Assembly: GCA_024663395.1 (NCBI GenBank)
Contig: JANFAH010000038.1
Span: 1 to 64,000 of the forward strand
Source: Pisolithus tinctorius
Lineage: Eukaryota > Basidiomycota > Agaricomycetes > Boletales > Pisolithaceae
DNA: 64,000 bases
Direction: 5' to 3'
Shown here piece after piece: positions 54,773 to 64,000 of the stretch (position 1 is its first letter; every line of letters starts with the position of its first letter). A program made the position numbers and the translations under genes. The notes beneath the pieces are model-generated. The model was not told the DNA's origin. It did not search any database and worked only from the letters and a program-made list of their open reading frames with translations.

Positions 54773-57569
54773 ATGGAACAACAACAATACAACAGTGGTG
54801 GGGAATCACTGATCACTGATCAGTCTTTACAGAGTGATCAGGGTACAGTGGACCAGGGGCAAGTGTACTATGGTGGGTTCCTTCATTCATTTGGCTAACT
54901 TGGCTAATCCTCCATGGCTAGGCCAACAGGATATGAATGCTGGGTTCATATCTGGAGAACAGCATTTCCATGAGTCTGGTAAGCAAGATCTATTCATTCA
55001 TCTAGATGATTTGACTGATTCTCCACTACCAGGGCAATATCAAGGCAACAGTGGGGATCTACTATATTCCTCTGAGTCTGGTAAGCAGGATTTTTTCATT
55101 CATTTGATTGATTTGGTTGATTGTCCCCTATCAGGGCAATATCAAGACAACAGTGGGGGTCTACCATATTCTTCTGGGTTTGGTAAGCAATATTTTTTTA
55201 TTCATTTGATTGATTTGGCTGATTGTCCCCTACCAGGGCAATATCAAGACAACAGTGGGGGTCTACCATATTCTTCTGGGTTTAGTAAGCAATATTTTTT
55301 TGTTCATTTGATTGATTTGGTTGATTGTCCCCTACCAGGGCAATATCAAGACAACAGTGGGGGTCTACTATATCCCTCTGAATCTGGTAAGCATTTTTTT
55401 TTCCATTCATACAGAAGTTTAATTGATTTGGTCCTACCAGGGCAAAATCAGGAAAACAGTGGGGGGTTACTATATTACTCTGAGTCTGGTAAGTGAGATT
55501 TTTTCATTTAGAAGTTTAGTTTGGTTGATTCTCCCCTACCAGGACAATATCAGGACAATGGGGGTCTACCATATTACTCTGAGTCTGGTAAGTAATATTT
55601 TTCATTCATTTAGAAGTTTAATTGACTTGGTTGATTCTCCCCTGCCAGGCCCATACCAAACTCAACCCAGTTCTGGAGGAGGTATCTATCATCATGATTG
55701 TAAGTCCATCACTTTCATGTACTTTTGGGTAATTCAGCTAATCTCATTGAATAGCCCAATTCCAAGGGCCTGGTGTCCCTAGTGCAGGGGGTATGTGAAA
55801 GTGTCCCCTTCATTTGCATTTTGACTGAGGCTCACCATTGGTACATTTATAGAGTCTGGTCTTCAAAGGATCATGTCTATGACTCTTCCCCCAACCCTTG
55901 AAGATGTCTCTCGCTGGTTGTCAACTGAGGGCCATGACAACCAGTACATCATGGATGGTCAGTCCAACCATCCAGAGAATATTTCAGGGGAGTATCCACA
56001 GGGTTTTTACCCTCCATTTCACATGGTCCCTGGTGATTCAGGCACTCAGCATACTGGTAAGTCAAGAACCATCAGATTCTATACAAAGTAAATGTTGACC
56101 AGCTATTGCAGGAGAGAGCACAGAGGAGACAGGAGGGTGGAAAAAGAATGAGGGGGAAGCAGGGTGGACTTTTCACCCTCCTCCCCCAGGTTCATGTAAG
56201 TCAACTTCAGTTATACCTATAATTGTCAACTCAACTGAAATTCCTTTTCAGATGTGGATCATGTCACCTTGAAAAGTAAGTCAATCTCACAGTGAAATCA
56301 ATATATTTTCATGACCATTGGATTTAGATATTTATGTGCCAGTCCCATATGAAGGTGAATACATACCCCCACAGGGTGTGATAGATGACCAGACATGGGC
56401 ACAACTCACTGGGGCCCCACATTGGAAAAGTAAGTATAAGTTGTTTCTTGAACTTTTTCCTAACTATTTGCAGTTTTCATGGGAGATAGACTGGTTGCTG
56501 GCACAACTCCCTTAATTTCCTTTGCCCAGCCAGCTGAGGCAAGGGATCACCCCCATTCTAGGCGTAATTTGAATTGGCCAAATTCAGAGAAGTTTGGAAG
56601 TGCAAAGCGGCATGCTGAGCAGCAGTTTTCCAGTCAACTGTTACTGGCAGGGATTGACATCCCAAAAGGTGAACAAACAGCCATGGCCCATGCTGTTTTA
56701 GAAAGGACAGTCCAAATTTACCAGCTTCCAAGAGGACTCACTTGTAAGTTCTACATCTCTCAGCAATCAGCCTCTGACCTTCTATGTACTTGTAGCAGTG
56801 CATGGTAGTGAACAGGTAATACACTGTGGCATATGTGGATTCTTACTGATGAGTGAATTAGTTTGCTGATGTTCTTTTTGACCACTTGCGTGGTAACATC
56901 AGGTCACTCTTTCGAGTGGCATCTGTAGACTTTGGTATCACAACCCAATTACCTCCAAGAAAAGGGCAGGATCCCAGGGTTCAAGTGGCACCAAATTGTG
57001 AAGAGCATATTAGGAAGGTTGCTGCAGAGCCATATGCATGGTGTCACAGAACTTTCAATGGTCCTACAGTGAGTGACATACCAGTTCTTACCAGAGGGCT
57101 CATACTGACATGATCTGATAGGGACCAATCTGTGTAAAGTTCATTGACCTTCGCATTGATTTATATTTTGTCAAGGTTCTCCTATGGCTCCCAGAGTTAA
57201 CCCTTATCTGGCTTGCTAATAGCCTGACTGATTTTGAATCATTCACAATTCCCATTAGGCTTATCAGCCGTGTAGTCTATTCTGTGAGTATCTATCCTAC
57301 ACTATTCCATGCCTGGGACAAGGACTAACACTGTAATCACATAGCTTCAATGGGCCCTGGAATTGGACATGGATAAGGGAAATAATTTGAAACATTACAT
57401 GTCCAAACGTGGGAATAGTGCAGTTGACAGAGGCAACTCAGATAGTGAAGCAGCCACTCTAGAAAGGCATGCAGACCTGGAGCTGGGGATTGGTGATGCA
57501 TTCCTTGATCATCAATGGGCATTGATGAACAAGACACGTTGGTATCAAGTTATGAAACAAATTCAGTAA
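54773..57569 (+). CDS. Multi-exon gene with tandem mini-exons, uncharacterised (DUF6532-like at best)
   Basis: From ATG 54,773 I read exons 54,773-54,872; 54,922-54,978; 55,033-55,080; 55,135-55,182; 55,237-55,284; 55,339-55,386; 55,441-55,488; 55,543-55,587; one from 55,649; then further exons to about 57,569, phases mostly 1-1 and introns GT-AG. The N-terminal third is Gln/Gly/Ser/Tyr-rich, built from repeats such as GQYQDNSGGLPYSSG. The middle has TLEDVSRWLSTEGHDNQYIM and EYPQGFYPPFHMVPG. The C-terminal part looks globular: KRHAEQQFSSQLLLAGIDIP, AVLERTVQIYQLPRG, FDHLRGNIRSLFRVASVDFG, EPYAWCHRTFNGP, ending WYQVMKQIQ. I associate this with an expanded agaricomycete family, possibly DUF6532, with low certainty. 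The few CG dinucleotides of this block lie mainly inside these exons, and frames remain open, so the gene is probably under selection. Confidence 0.65.
54979..55542 (+). repeat. 102-bp exon-plus-intron tandem array
   Basis: Each unit is a 54-nt intron (gtaagc...ccctaccag) plus a 48-nt symmetric phase-1 exon (ggcaatatcaag...tctgggtttg). Introns at 54,979, 55,081, 55,183, 55,285, 55,387 and 55,489 are all exactly 54 nt. The first five have no stop in the exon frame; the sixth begins gtaagtga and does. The following unit has a 45-nt exon, and the next intron is 61 nt. Confidence 0.85.
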
Positions 57570-58545
57570 GTTACTTTACACTCTAACATTTTGGTAGCTT
57601 CATGTATTTTCTAGGAATGCACTTTGTCCTGTCTGATTGGTTCAAATGCCACTTTGATGATAGTTACAGACTCATGTAAATTTGTATTCAGAATTGCTGC
57701 CCAGGGCTCATGTTCTGCAGCCCCATAAACATACAGCAGTAAATGTTACTTCATATTGTCCACAGATGACTACTGTCACTACATGAAGGTCTATCTTATT
57801 GGAGTTGTGCACACAAGCTCCCTCACATCAAGTCCAGCAGTTCTGATTTGGACCCTGCTTGTTCAGCTTGACAGCCATCTCTGCCATTCAATGGTCATCT
57901 AGCAACCCCAACTGGTCCTCATCCTTTAAAGCCAAACATGTTAGATTATGAGTTAAACATATACCCCAAATAATAATATGTATGAGACTTATGTCCACTG
58001 CCCTGACATGTAGTTGAAGAAGTTGTTACAGAGGCATGGTGTGATAGAGGGCACACCATGAGAGGATGTGGAAAGGATTGAGTATGTGCATGCACAAGGG
58101 AGGATATCATTGTGAGTACCAGTGATGTTACCAGTGATGATCAACACACTAGACAATGAGGACCCATCATCTGCTGTATCCTCTCCCTCTGTCTCCATCA
58201 CACTTGTCTGTGGTATGACATTTTGCACAGGCTCAACATCCACCATGTTGACAACCACTCAGCCCCTCCTGCAGATGGGTGTTGACTTGGGTCTCCTGGC
58301 TTTCCCAGTCATGACACTACATTCATTACTGATATGCCCTTCCATGCAGATGTTTGGATCCTCTCCTGGGGTGTGATATCTCACCCATTTGGATGCCAGA
58401 TCTCTTGATTTTTTGGAGTCATATACTACTCAAATAGGGCTTTCAAATGCTGTATTGTATGCTGCAGTAGATGTGGAGCTCATTCAAATACCACATCTTG
58501 TGGTTCAAGGATCAGACAATTTCACAGGTATTTCAGGATTGAGTC

Positions 58546-58703
58546 CTCAGGAAAAAGGGGACTTTGCTATAGGTGGTTTTTTGGCTTTTTTTAGCCCTTT
58601 TTTTGCCATTTTTCAGTTATAAAGTGAAAAAGGATGACAAAAAGTGCAGAAAGACAATAAAAAGCCAAAAAAAAAACACCTATAGAAAAGTCCCCTTTTC
58701 CTG
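58546..58703. repeat. Long imperfect hairpin (MITE-like)
   Basis: The left arm tcaggaaaaaggggacttt continues with gctataggtggttttttggc. The right arm carries the reverse complement, aaaagtccccttttcctga preceded by gccaaaa and cacctatag. Arms are about 45 bases with a few mismatches, and the inner 65 bases can also pair (gccatttttcag with tgaaaaagg). Target duplication not established. It could be a small non-autonomous element or a structured RNA. Confidence 0.8.
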
Positions 58704-59171
58704 ATGGGATTCCTCCTCACTCCTTTTGTGCTGTGTTTGTCCTGCTTTCCTTCTCCATCTCTCCTGGTTTCATTCTGTTTTGAGTGCCCATCAATAATTA
58801 ACAGTCTCCTCCCCCTCATGACTAATCTGTGCTGTGTCTCACCCATCTCACCACCAGGCCTCTCACTTCTCAGGGATGAGATACTACTCTATGAGAGCTT
58901 TCAAATGATGTGTTGTATGTCTGTCTAGATATGTTCTACCATCTCCATGAACTCTGTTGATTGCCCCAGCCATTGCCATTTGAGAAATTCACCTCTCCCT
59001 GCCCTTGAAGATTTAGGGTTGTATCTTGCATGTCCCTGCACCATTTCTCTCACTTTTCCTGCCATACATTCCACTAGCTGAACCCTCTCTGGGGACAACT
59101 TAGGTGTCCAATTCTGTGCAGCAGTAGTCTGAGCCACTTTTGCATATAACTCAGGATCAGGTGATCTGATG

Positions 59172-59302
59172 TAGGGAAGACAAGGTCTTCACCTACAATA
59201 TGTCCAAGTTGCTCCCTTTTTTTCTTTTCTTTTTGTTTTGCATTTTTGTTCTCTGCCTCTGGACTTAGCATTGAGCAGCCACATTGCTAACTAAGCATGC
59301 TT
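59172..59302 (+). repeat. Dispersed 125-130 bp repeat, copy 1
   Basis: Shares with 63,010-63,130 the strings cttcacctay, a pyrimidine tract with ttttgttttgcatttt, ctctggactt and gagcagccacattgct. The copies differ by transitions and small indels. The element type is unknown. Confidence 0.75.
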
Positions 59303-60939
59303 ATAATTCAACTAAGCAAGATCACTATACTCAAAGGATGACTGGAGTGAACAAGTGCAAACAACAATGACAAAACTGGATGTCAATCACAGGCTGTGAG
59401 AGTCAAGGATTGTAATTCAATGGAGATGAGGCATGACAGGTGCAGATGCTGAGCTCAAGAGCTCAAAGGTTTGTTTTGTTTTAGAACATTTTACTTACAA
59501 CTACATTATTCTAGGGGAAACAGCTGTTTGCAATGAAGTATGACCAACACCTGAGCTGTTGTGACATGAGAATCTACAACAATGTACAAGGAGAAGACCC
59601 TCCCACTGGCAGCCAAAATCAAAGGTAACATTGCTTTTATTGAGCAAATGATGTCCAAGCTTGAACTGCAGCTTACTCACTGTGTAATGCAATCACTCAT
59701 TGCACTCAGGAAACACATCAATGGTAAGGTCCTGCAAGATCCCATGGAAAGAAACTACCCAGAAGACTCAGACATGAAGGCAGAACTACTTTCCTGGCTG
59801 CCCTGGATGTGTTTAGGCCCTTAGAGCCCAACAGCCCAAGTTCTTGTTCTTGTTTCATGACTTTTTACTTATGGTTGTGTTATTCTAGAGTAGCCAATGA
59901 CATTGAAGAAGGAATGCATCAATATACAGCATGACAAGTACATCACCCACAAAATGCCAGAAGAGAAGAGTTCAAAGTGACTCTATGAACTTGCATGCAA
60001 ATTGTCAAACACCTGGCAAGAGGAGATGCCATCTCCATGTTGGATATCATACAGAGACACCATGATGTTGTGTGGAGCAAGTATCTGCTACCTAGTAAGG
60101 GGATGTAGGCTCCAGCCTAGGGATAGGCAATCTGAAGGGGTGAGTTTGACCCAAGGGGAGTTGCTCTAGCAGTAGGAGGGTGATAGGGAACAAATGCAAC
60201 CAAGTTGTGCATGTTGCTCAACCTGTAAATTAAAAGCACAGTGGATTATGGGGCAGACAGGCCTCAAGCCAGCCTAGAAAAGTGTCAGAAATATGCCTGT
60301 GACTCAGTGCTAGGCAGGTGAAAGGAAAGGGGTCATCTCAACATCATTATTCTGCTTGCTCTCTCTGTCTCTAACCTGGGGGCTTCAAAATTGTTATTTT
60401 TCCTGTTGATGAAGACAGGTATAAGTGTAGCTACATGCAGAGTATATAACTATGAACTAAGTGACATCAAAAGTGAAAAGAGCAACAAGAAAGAATGGTA
60501 ATTAGTTGAGATTGATGTAATAATGGCCATGAGGCCAGTTTGGCATCAGCAATCAAAGGAGTGGCTATAGCAAGGGAAGTGCAAGGAAGCACAAGTGGTC
60601 CAAAGGGATGTGAACAAGAATACAGTGAGAGTGACAGAAACACACTTACATAACTGATAGTGCAGGCCCAAAGAGCACAAGTGAGCAAGTGCAGGTGGCC
60701 TGAAAGCAGTTGCAAGTGTTGGAACTTCATCACAATGGCCAAGGGGAGTGTCTAGTGGTCATGTGATGGCAGGAGAAGTGATTTGACTAAAAAGGGTGGA
60801 GTATTGGGTGACCTGGAGCACAGAGGGTGTCAAAGATGCTTGGGAGTGGTTGCATTTGCATTGCTTTTATTGCAGAGCCTATAGACACTTAGTAGACCTC
60901 CAATTGACACTATACACACACTCCTATTGTAGGGAGATC

Positions 60940-61215
60940 ACTCTCCCCACAATGTCCTGTTTTGTATGGGAGATATCACAGATGAATGGGATGTGTTGGA
61001 TGTATTGAAAGAGTCAGGCACCACATGTATTGTACAGACTGCCTCACCACAGGACAGCACAGAAGACCCCTCCATCTACTACAAGGTCAACATCAAAGGC
61101 ACCCAAGCCATCACAGCTGGAGTCCATAGACTGATCTACAAGACATTCAGGCCTGGAGACTGCCAAGTGATGGCCAGCCTATACCAAGCATGTCAATGCA
61201 GCCAAACCCACTGTC
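60940..61215 (+). pseudogene. ERG26: Fragment of sterol C-4 decarboxylase (3-beta-HSD/ERG26 family)
   Basis: The frame at 60,966 reads MGDITDEWDVLDVLKESGTT, then CIVQTASPQDSTEDPSIYYK and VNIKGTQAI. This matches the early Rossmann region of the 3-beta-hydroxysteroid dehydrogenase/isomerase family, of which Erg26 removes the C-4 carboxyl group of sterols using NAD. Only about 70-80 residues are recognisable; the nucleotide-binding N-terminus and catalytic YxxxK region are missing. No CG occurs in the fragment, so it has shared the decay of the block. The symbol is by similarity recalled from memory. Confidence 0.6.
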
Positions 61216-61940
61216 AAGTCCGGGCCTACTCCAACCAACTCCGATGCTATATAAGGTCTAGAGGAGGGTCTGGAAGCAAGTCCGACACACAGGAACAGAA
61301 CTCCGACTAGTGGAGTGTTGGCAGGGACAAAGACCACTGAAGCAAGGGCGGAGTGGAGTGAGGGCATTGGGTTTAGCTCGTGTGCTACCCCCTTGCATGA
61401 TATCAGCCCTTGTATTTCAGAGGGAGAGTACAGATGGAGAGTCAGAGGTAACTCTGACAGACAGAGGTCAGAGACAGAAGGAGTAGGAACTAAGTTGATA
61501 TTTGTACTGAAGAACAGCAGAGTACAGTACATGCTTTTATACTGCTACAGAGGTACAGTAATCGGAATCAGAACTGACACACAGAGACTTATAAATTTTC
61601 AAGTAAAATTTCCTGGACGATGAATGAAGGGTAGATGGGGGACATACAAATGGGTAACACAGAACATCCAGAAAAGGAAACAGTCCAGGCACTGGACCAT
61701 GTGGTGTGTGCACTGCAGAGTTCCTGACTGCATGCTGTCAAGGAGAAGTCTGAAGGTAGTCACATGACTCCTCAGAGAGTGGTCCACACAGTCCAGCTGA
61801 AGGGCAGTGCAGGTCCAACAGCAGTCAGAGTGGAGACAGCTCGTAAACGACAGAAGGTGGGTGGAGTTGGTGCAGAGTGAGTGAATGACTGGTGGAAAAG
61901 AGTGCAGAGTTAGTGAGGATGCAGGATGAACACACGGTCA
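61210..61940. other. CpG-containing patch inside depleted tail
   Basis: About a dozen CG dinucleotides reappear (for example 61,219, 61,243, 61,278, 61,305 and 61,561), together with a TATA-like tatataag at 61,250. No coding sequence is recognised. It may be a younger insertion such as a solo LTR, whose ends I could not define. Confidence 0.4.
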
Positions 61941-62751
61941 TGACACCCACATCCAGATTGATGACAACAACAATCTGTTTGATTATAACAATGTCAGGAA
62001 TGCCATGCAAGTCCACCTACTCACAGTGGACAAACTCATTCCTCCTCCCTCTTACTCCTCTACCATGTTGGGTAAACCCAAACTATACCCTGAAAGTGCT
62101 AGGGTAGAACCCAACAAGTCCCTACACTGCACTCCCACTCCCATATATGCCACTACTGAATATCATCACATGCCACACAGCTCCACACAACTACTCAGTC
62201 CCTATGTCACACCCCCACCTAATGTCAAATCCATCCTATCCATGTTCAACACTCCATTCAACCCACATGAACTCAAGTGCACCATCATTCATTCTTGAGC
62301 CAATGGACAAATATTCTTAATCATGACTCTACAGACTTATGCACAAGAGCAAACACATTTACAACCACATTGGAAACCTTCAAAACTGTGAGGGGACACA
62401 CAACATGCACAGGACATCAGAACTGCACAGAAATTGGGCATATTAGTCTTTCAGCTTACTTCATAAAAGGCCAATGCCCAGTGTGCCAGCATTACACTGT
62501 GCTAGTACCCTGTCACCATTTTGCACCATGTACTGCATTTTGAAAGGTGAACTCCCCCCCTTGCTTCATACTTGATTCATCACCAACTTGCTTACTTGTC
62601 CAGAGTTACCTCCATCATTGTCCAGTTCAAAGGTTGTCTTGGTGGTTGTGGGAGGTTGAGGTCATGTGTTCAAGGTGAAAAAGGTGGCTGGGTGTTTGTG
62701 CATGGTCAGGGGCACATTAGGAAGGGTGATGGCATGGTTCATGAGATCATG

Positions 62752-62774
62752 TGCATGTGTGTGTGTGTGTGTGA
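62752..62774 (+). repeat. (TG)n microsatellite
   Basis: An almost perfect run of about ten TG units in a G/T-rich stretch. Confidence 0.85.
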
Positions 62775-63009
62775 GGTCAGCAGTGTGTTTTGCAAGAGGA
62801 AGGAGTTGTGCCTTAGACAGTTGTTGGTTGAGTGCAAAGGGTACATTGCAAAGTCAAGGACATGCATAGGGTCAAGAGAGTGTTAGTGAGGACAGGTGGC
62901 ATGTTCAGGAGTGGGGAGTTGAGGGGTGAAGGGTGTGTTTGTGAAGCCAAGGATGTCTGCACAAGGAGAGAGGATGGCTGAGGACAGTTGTGATCTAAAC
63001 CCCCTTGGA

Positions 63010-63130
63010 TGTAGGAATAACAAAGTCTTCACCTATGAGAAGCCCAAGTTCTTTCTTTTCTTTTTGTTTTGCATTTTCATTCTGTGCCTCTGGACTTGGC
63101 ACTGAGCAGCCACATTGCTGACTAAGCATG
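63010..63130 (+). repeat. Dispersed 125-130 bp repeat, copy 2
   Basis: Same orientation as copy 1 at 59,172-59,302, and ends at the same ctaagcatg string. Confidence 0.75.
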
Positions 63131-64000
63131 TGTGCCATGTTCATGTGAGTTCTGCTTACTATACTCATGTACAGACATCATTAGGGGGTACAGTAGAGGA
63201 GCATGGAGTTGCAAAGGATAGTATATTTATAGTGGAACTACTTTCTTTGATATGATTGATGAATCAATGAAATACTATTACATATGCCAGCATACTCATA
63301 ACCTCAAAGCTATCATCAGGTCCAGTGGTATACATGGATACAGCTTTGCAATGTTATATAAAGCCATCACAATGGTGAACCCAAGTATGGCCAATGGAAA
63401 ATCAAAGAATATCAAGGTATAAGGCCAGTAGTGATGACTGGCCATTGATCAAATGAAGAGGCTTACATGCTGTTTGGGTCAGAATGATGTCCAAGCCTTC
63501 AATCTCTGTAACTTGAAGGTGTTCAGAAGGAGTCCTCTACAACACTATAAGGTGTTTGGTGGTTTGCCTTCCAGTTGTAGGCATGCACCTGGCTGGTAGC
63601 AGCATTGAGTCTGCTTACATAATCATGTAATGTGTACATAGAGATACTTCAATTTTTTCTCAATCCCTCATACTGTAGCTTGTTCACTACTAGCTATCCT
63701 TCAAATGTAGGTAGGCAGAGACATGTGGAAACCTGGTAAGTCAGTGCCATGGAATATACATGTCAAATGCATGATATATGATTTATGGGTTGAGATGCTC
63801 AGAAAGTCCTAGTGGTGCATCAAATTGATGCTGTGGTCCAAATATCCATATTCATTACACTGTATGCCTGCAGGGTGGCCAATGCAATATAATGTGATTG
63901 TAGACAAGTATAAAAATTGGGAAATCTGGTCAACCACTGCTACTTACATGGCAAACATATATGCAAAATGTGTAAATGCATAATAAATGTGTTGAAATGC

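Larger units (their letters stand above)
57570..64000. other. CpG-depleted tail
   Basis: Apart from a patch at 61,210-61,940 the block is nearly free of CG. It contains an extended hairpin, a dispersed repeat, a sterol-dehydrogenase gene fragment and G/T-rich tracts (62,640-62,980). Frames are under 115 codons. The depleted state begins at about 54,615. Nothing else recognisable was found in 57,570-58,540, 59,300-60,930 or 63,130-64,000. Confidence 0.75.

Noticed and set aside
54834..55496. A single 220-codon intronless gene made of 34-residue repeats
   Set aside because: Conserved GT-AG ends, and stops in later introns of the same series, favour the exon-intron reading; the continuous frame is reported as a retention product instead.
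1..64000. CRISPR arrays, rRNA, tRNA genes or bacterial promoters
   Set aside because: No spaced short direct repeats, cloverleaf-like A/B box sequences or rRNA signatures were noticed, and the gene structures are eukaryotic.

Overview
The window looks like nuclear DNA of a filamentous basidiomycete, most likely an agaricomycete. The evidence is the dense set of 46-64 nt GT-AG introns, two NACHT-WD40 receptor genes, an intact Plavaka-type transposase, a DUF6698-like gene, a Ty3 retrotransposon with a chromodomain, and fungal housekeeping genes in decayed form. No prokaryotic operons, CRISPR arrays, rRNA or tRNA genes were seen. I cannot name a species.

The window is a mosaic of two kinds of DNA. 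CpG-rich blocks (about 1-9,035; 27,150-34,672; 36,270-54,614) carry ordinary intron-containing genes and pseudogenes. CpG-depleted blocks (about 9,040-17,081; 23,928-27,149; 34,673-36,260; 54,615-64,000) are almost free of the dinucleotide CG by eye and consist mostly of decayed repeats. A younger, CpG-containing Ty3 element (17,082-23,927) sits inside depleted DNA and is caught at an early stage of the same decay: all of the roughly 22 differences I count between its LTRs are CpG-type transitions, and its proteins are broken by TGA stops best explained as former CGA codons.

Layout: decayed NACHT-WD40 gene (2,457-6,650, minus); copy A of a 2 kb duplication (6,983-8,947); depleted block with an old Ty3 relic and a nested insertion (9,040-17,081); complete self-primed Ty3 chromovirus (17,082-23,927); intact NACHT-WD40 gene with 8 exons (25,445-29,774, minus), whose WD40 half is CpG-free and NACHT half is not; proline-rich ORF; copy B of the duplication (32,472-34,672) with a 216 bp solo LTR; a 289 bp tandem array; intact DUF6698-like gene (36,468-37,814, minus); unprocessed RPB1 pseudogene that has lost a catalytic Asp (38,640-42,141, minus); intact 11-exon Plavaka transposase gene (42,531-46,804, minus); small coiled-coil gene; decayed Dsc1/Tul1-type membrane RING ligase (48,705-51,568, minus); two uncharacterised genes; then a plus-strand gene (54,773-57,569) with a tandem array of 48 nt exons and 54 nt introns; and a long depleted tail with an ERG26 fragment and hairpin repeats.

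The most unusual items are the exon-intron tandem array, in which five consecutive introns are stop-free and in frame so that splicing and retention both keep the reading frame, and the sharp CpG boundary that runs through an intact receptor gene. Exon coordinates were derived by hand from splice consensus, phase and family similarity remembered without a database search.
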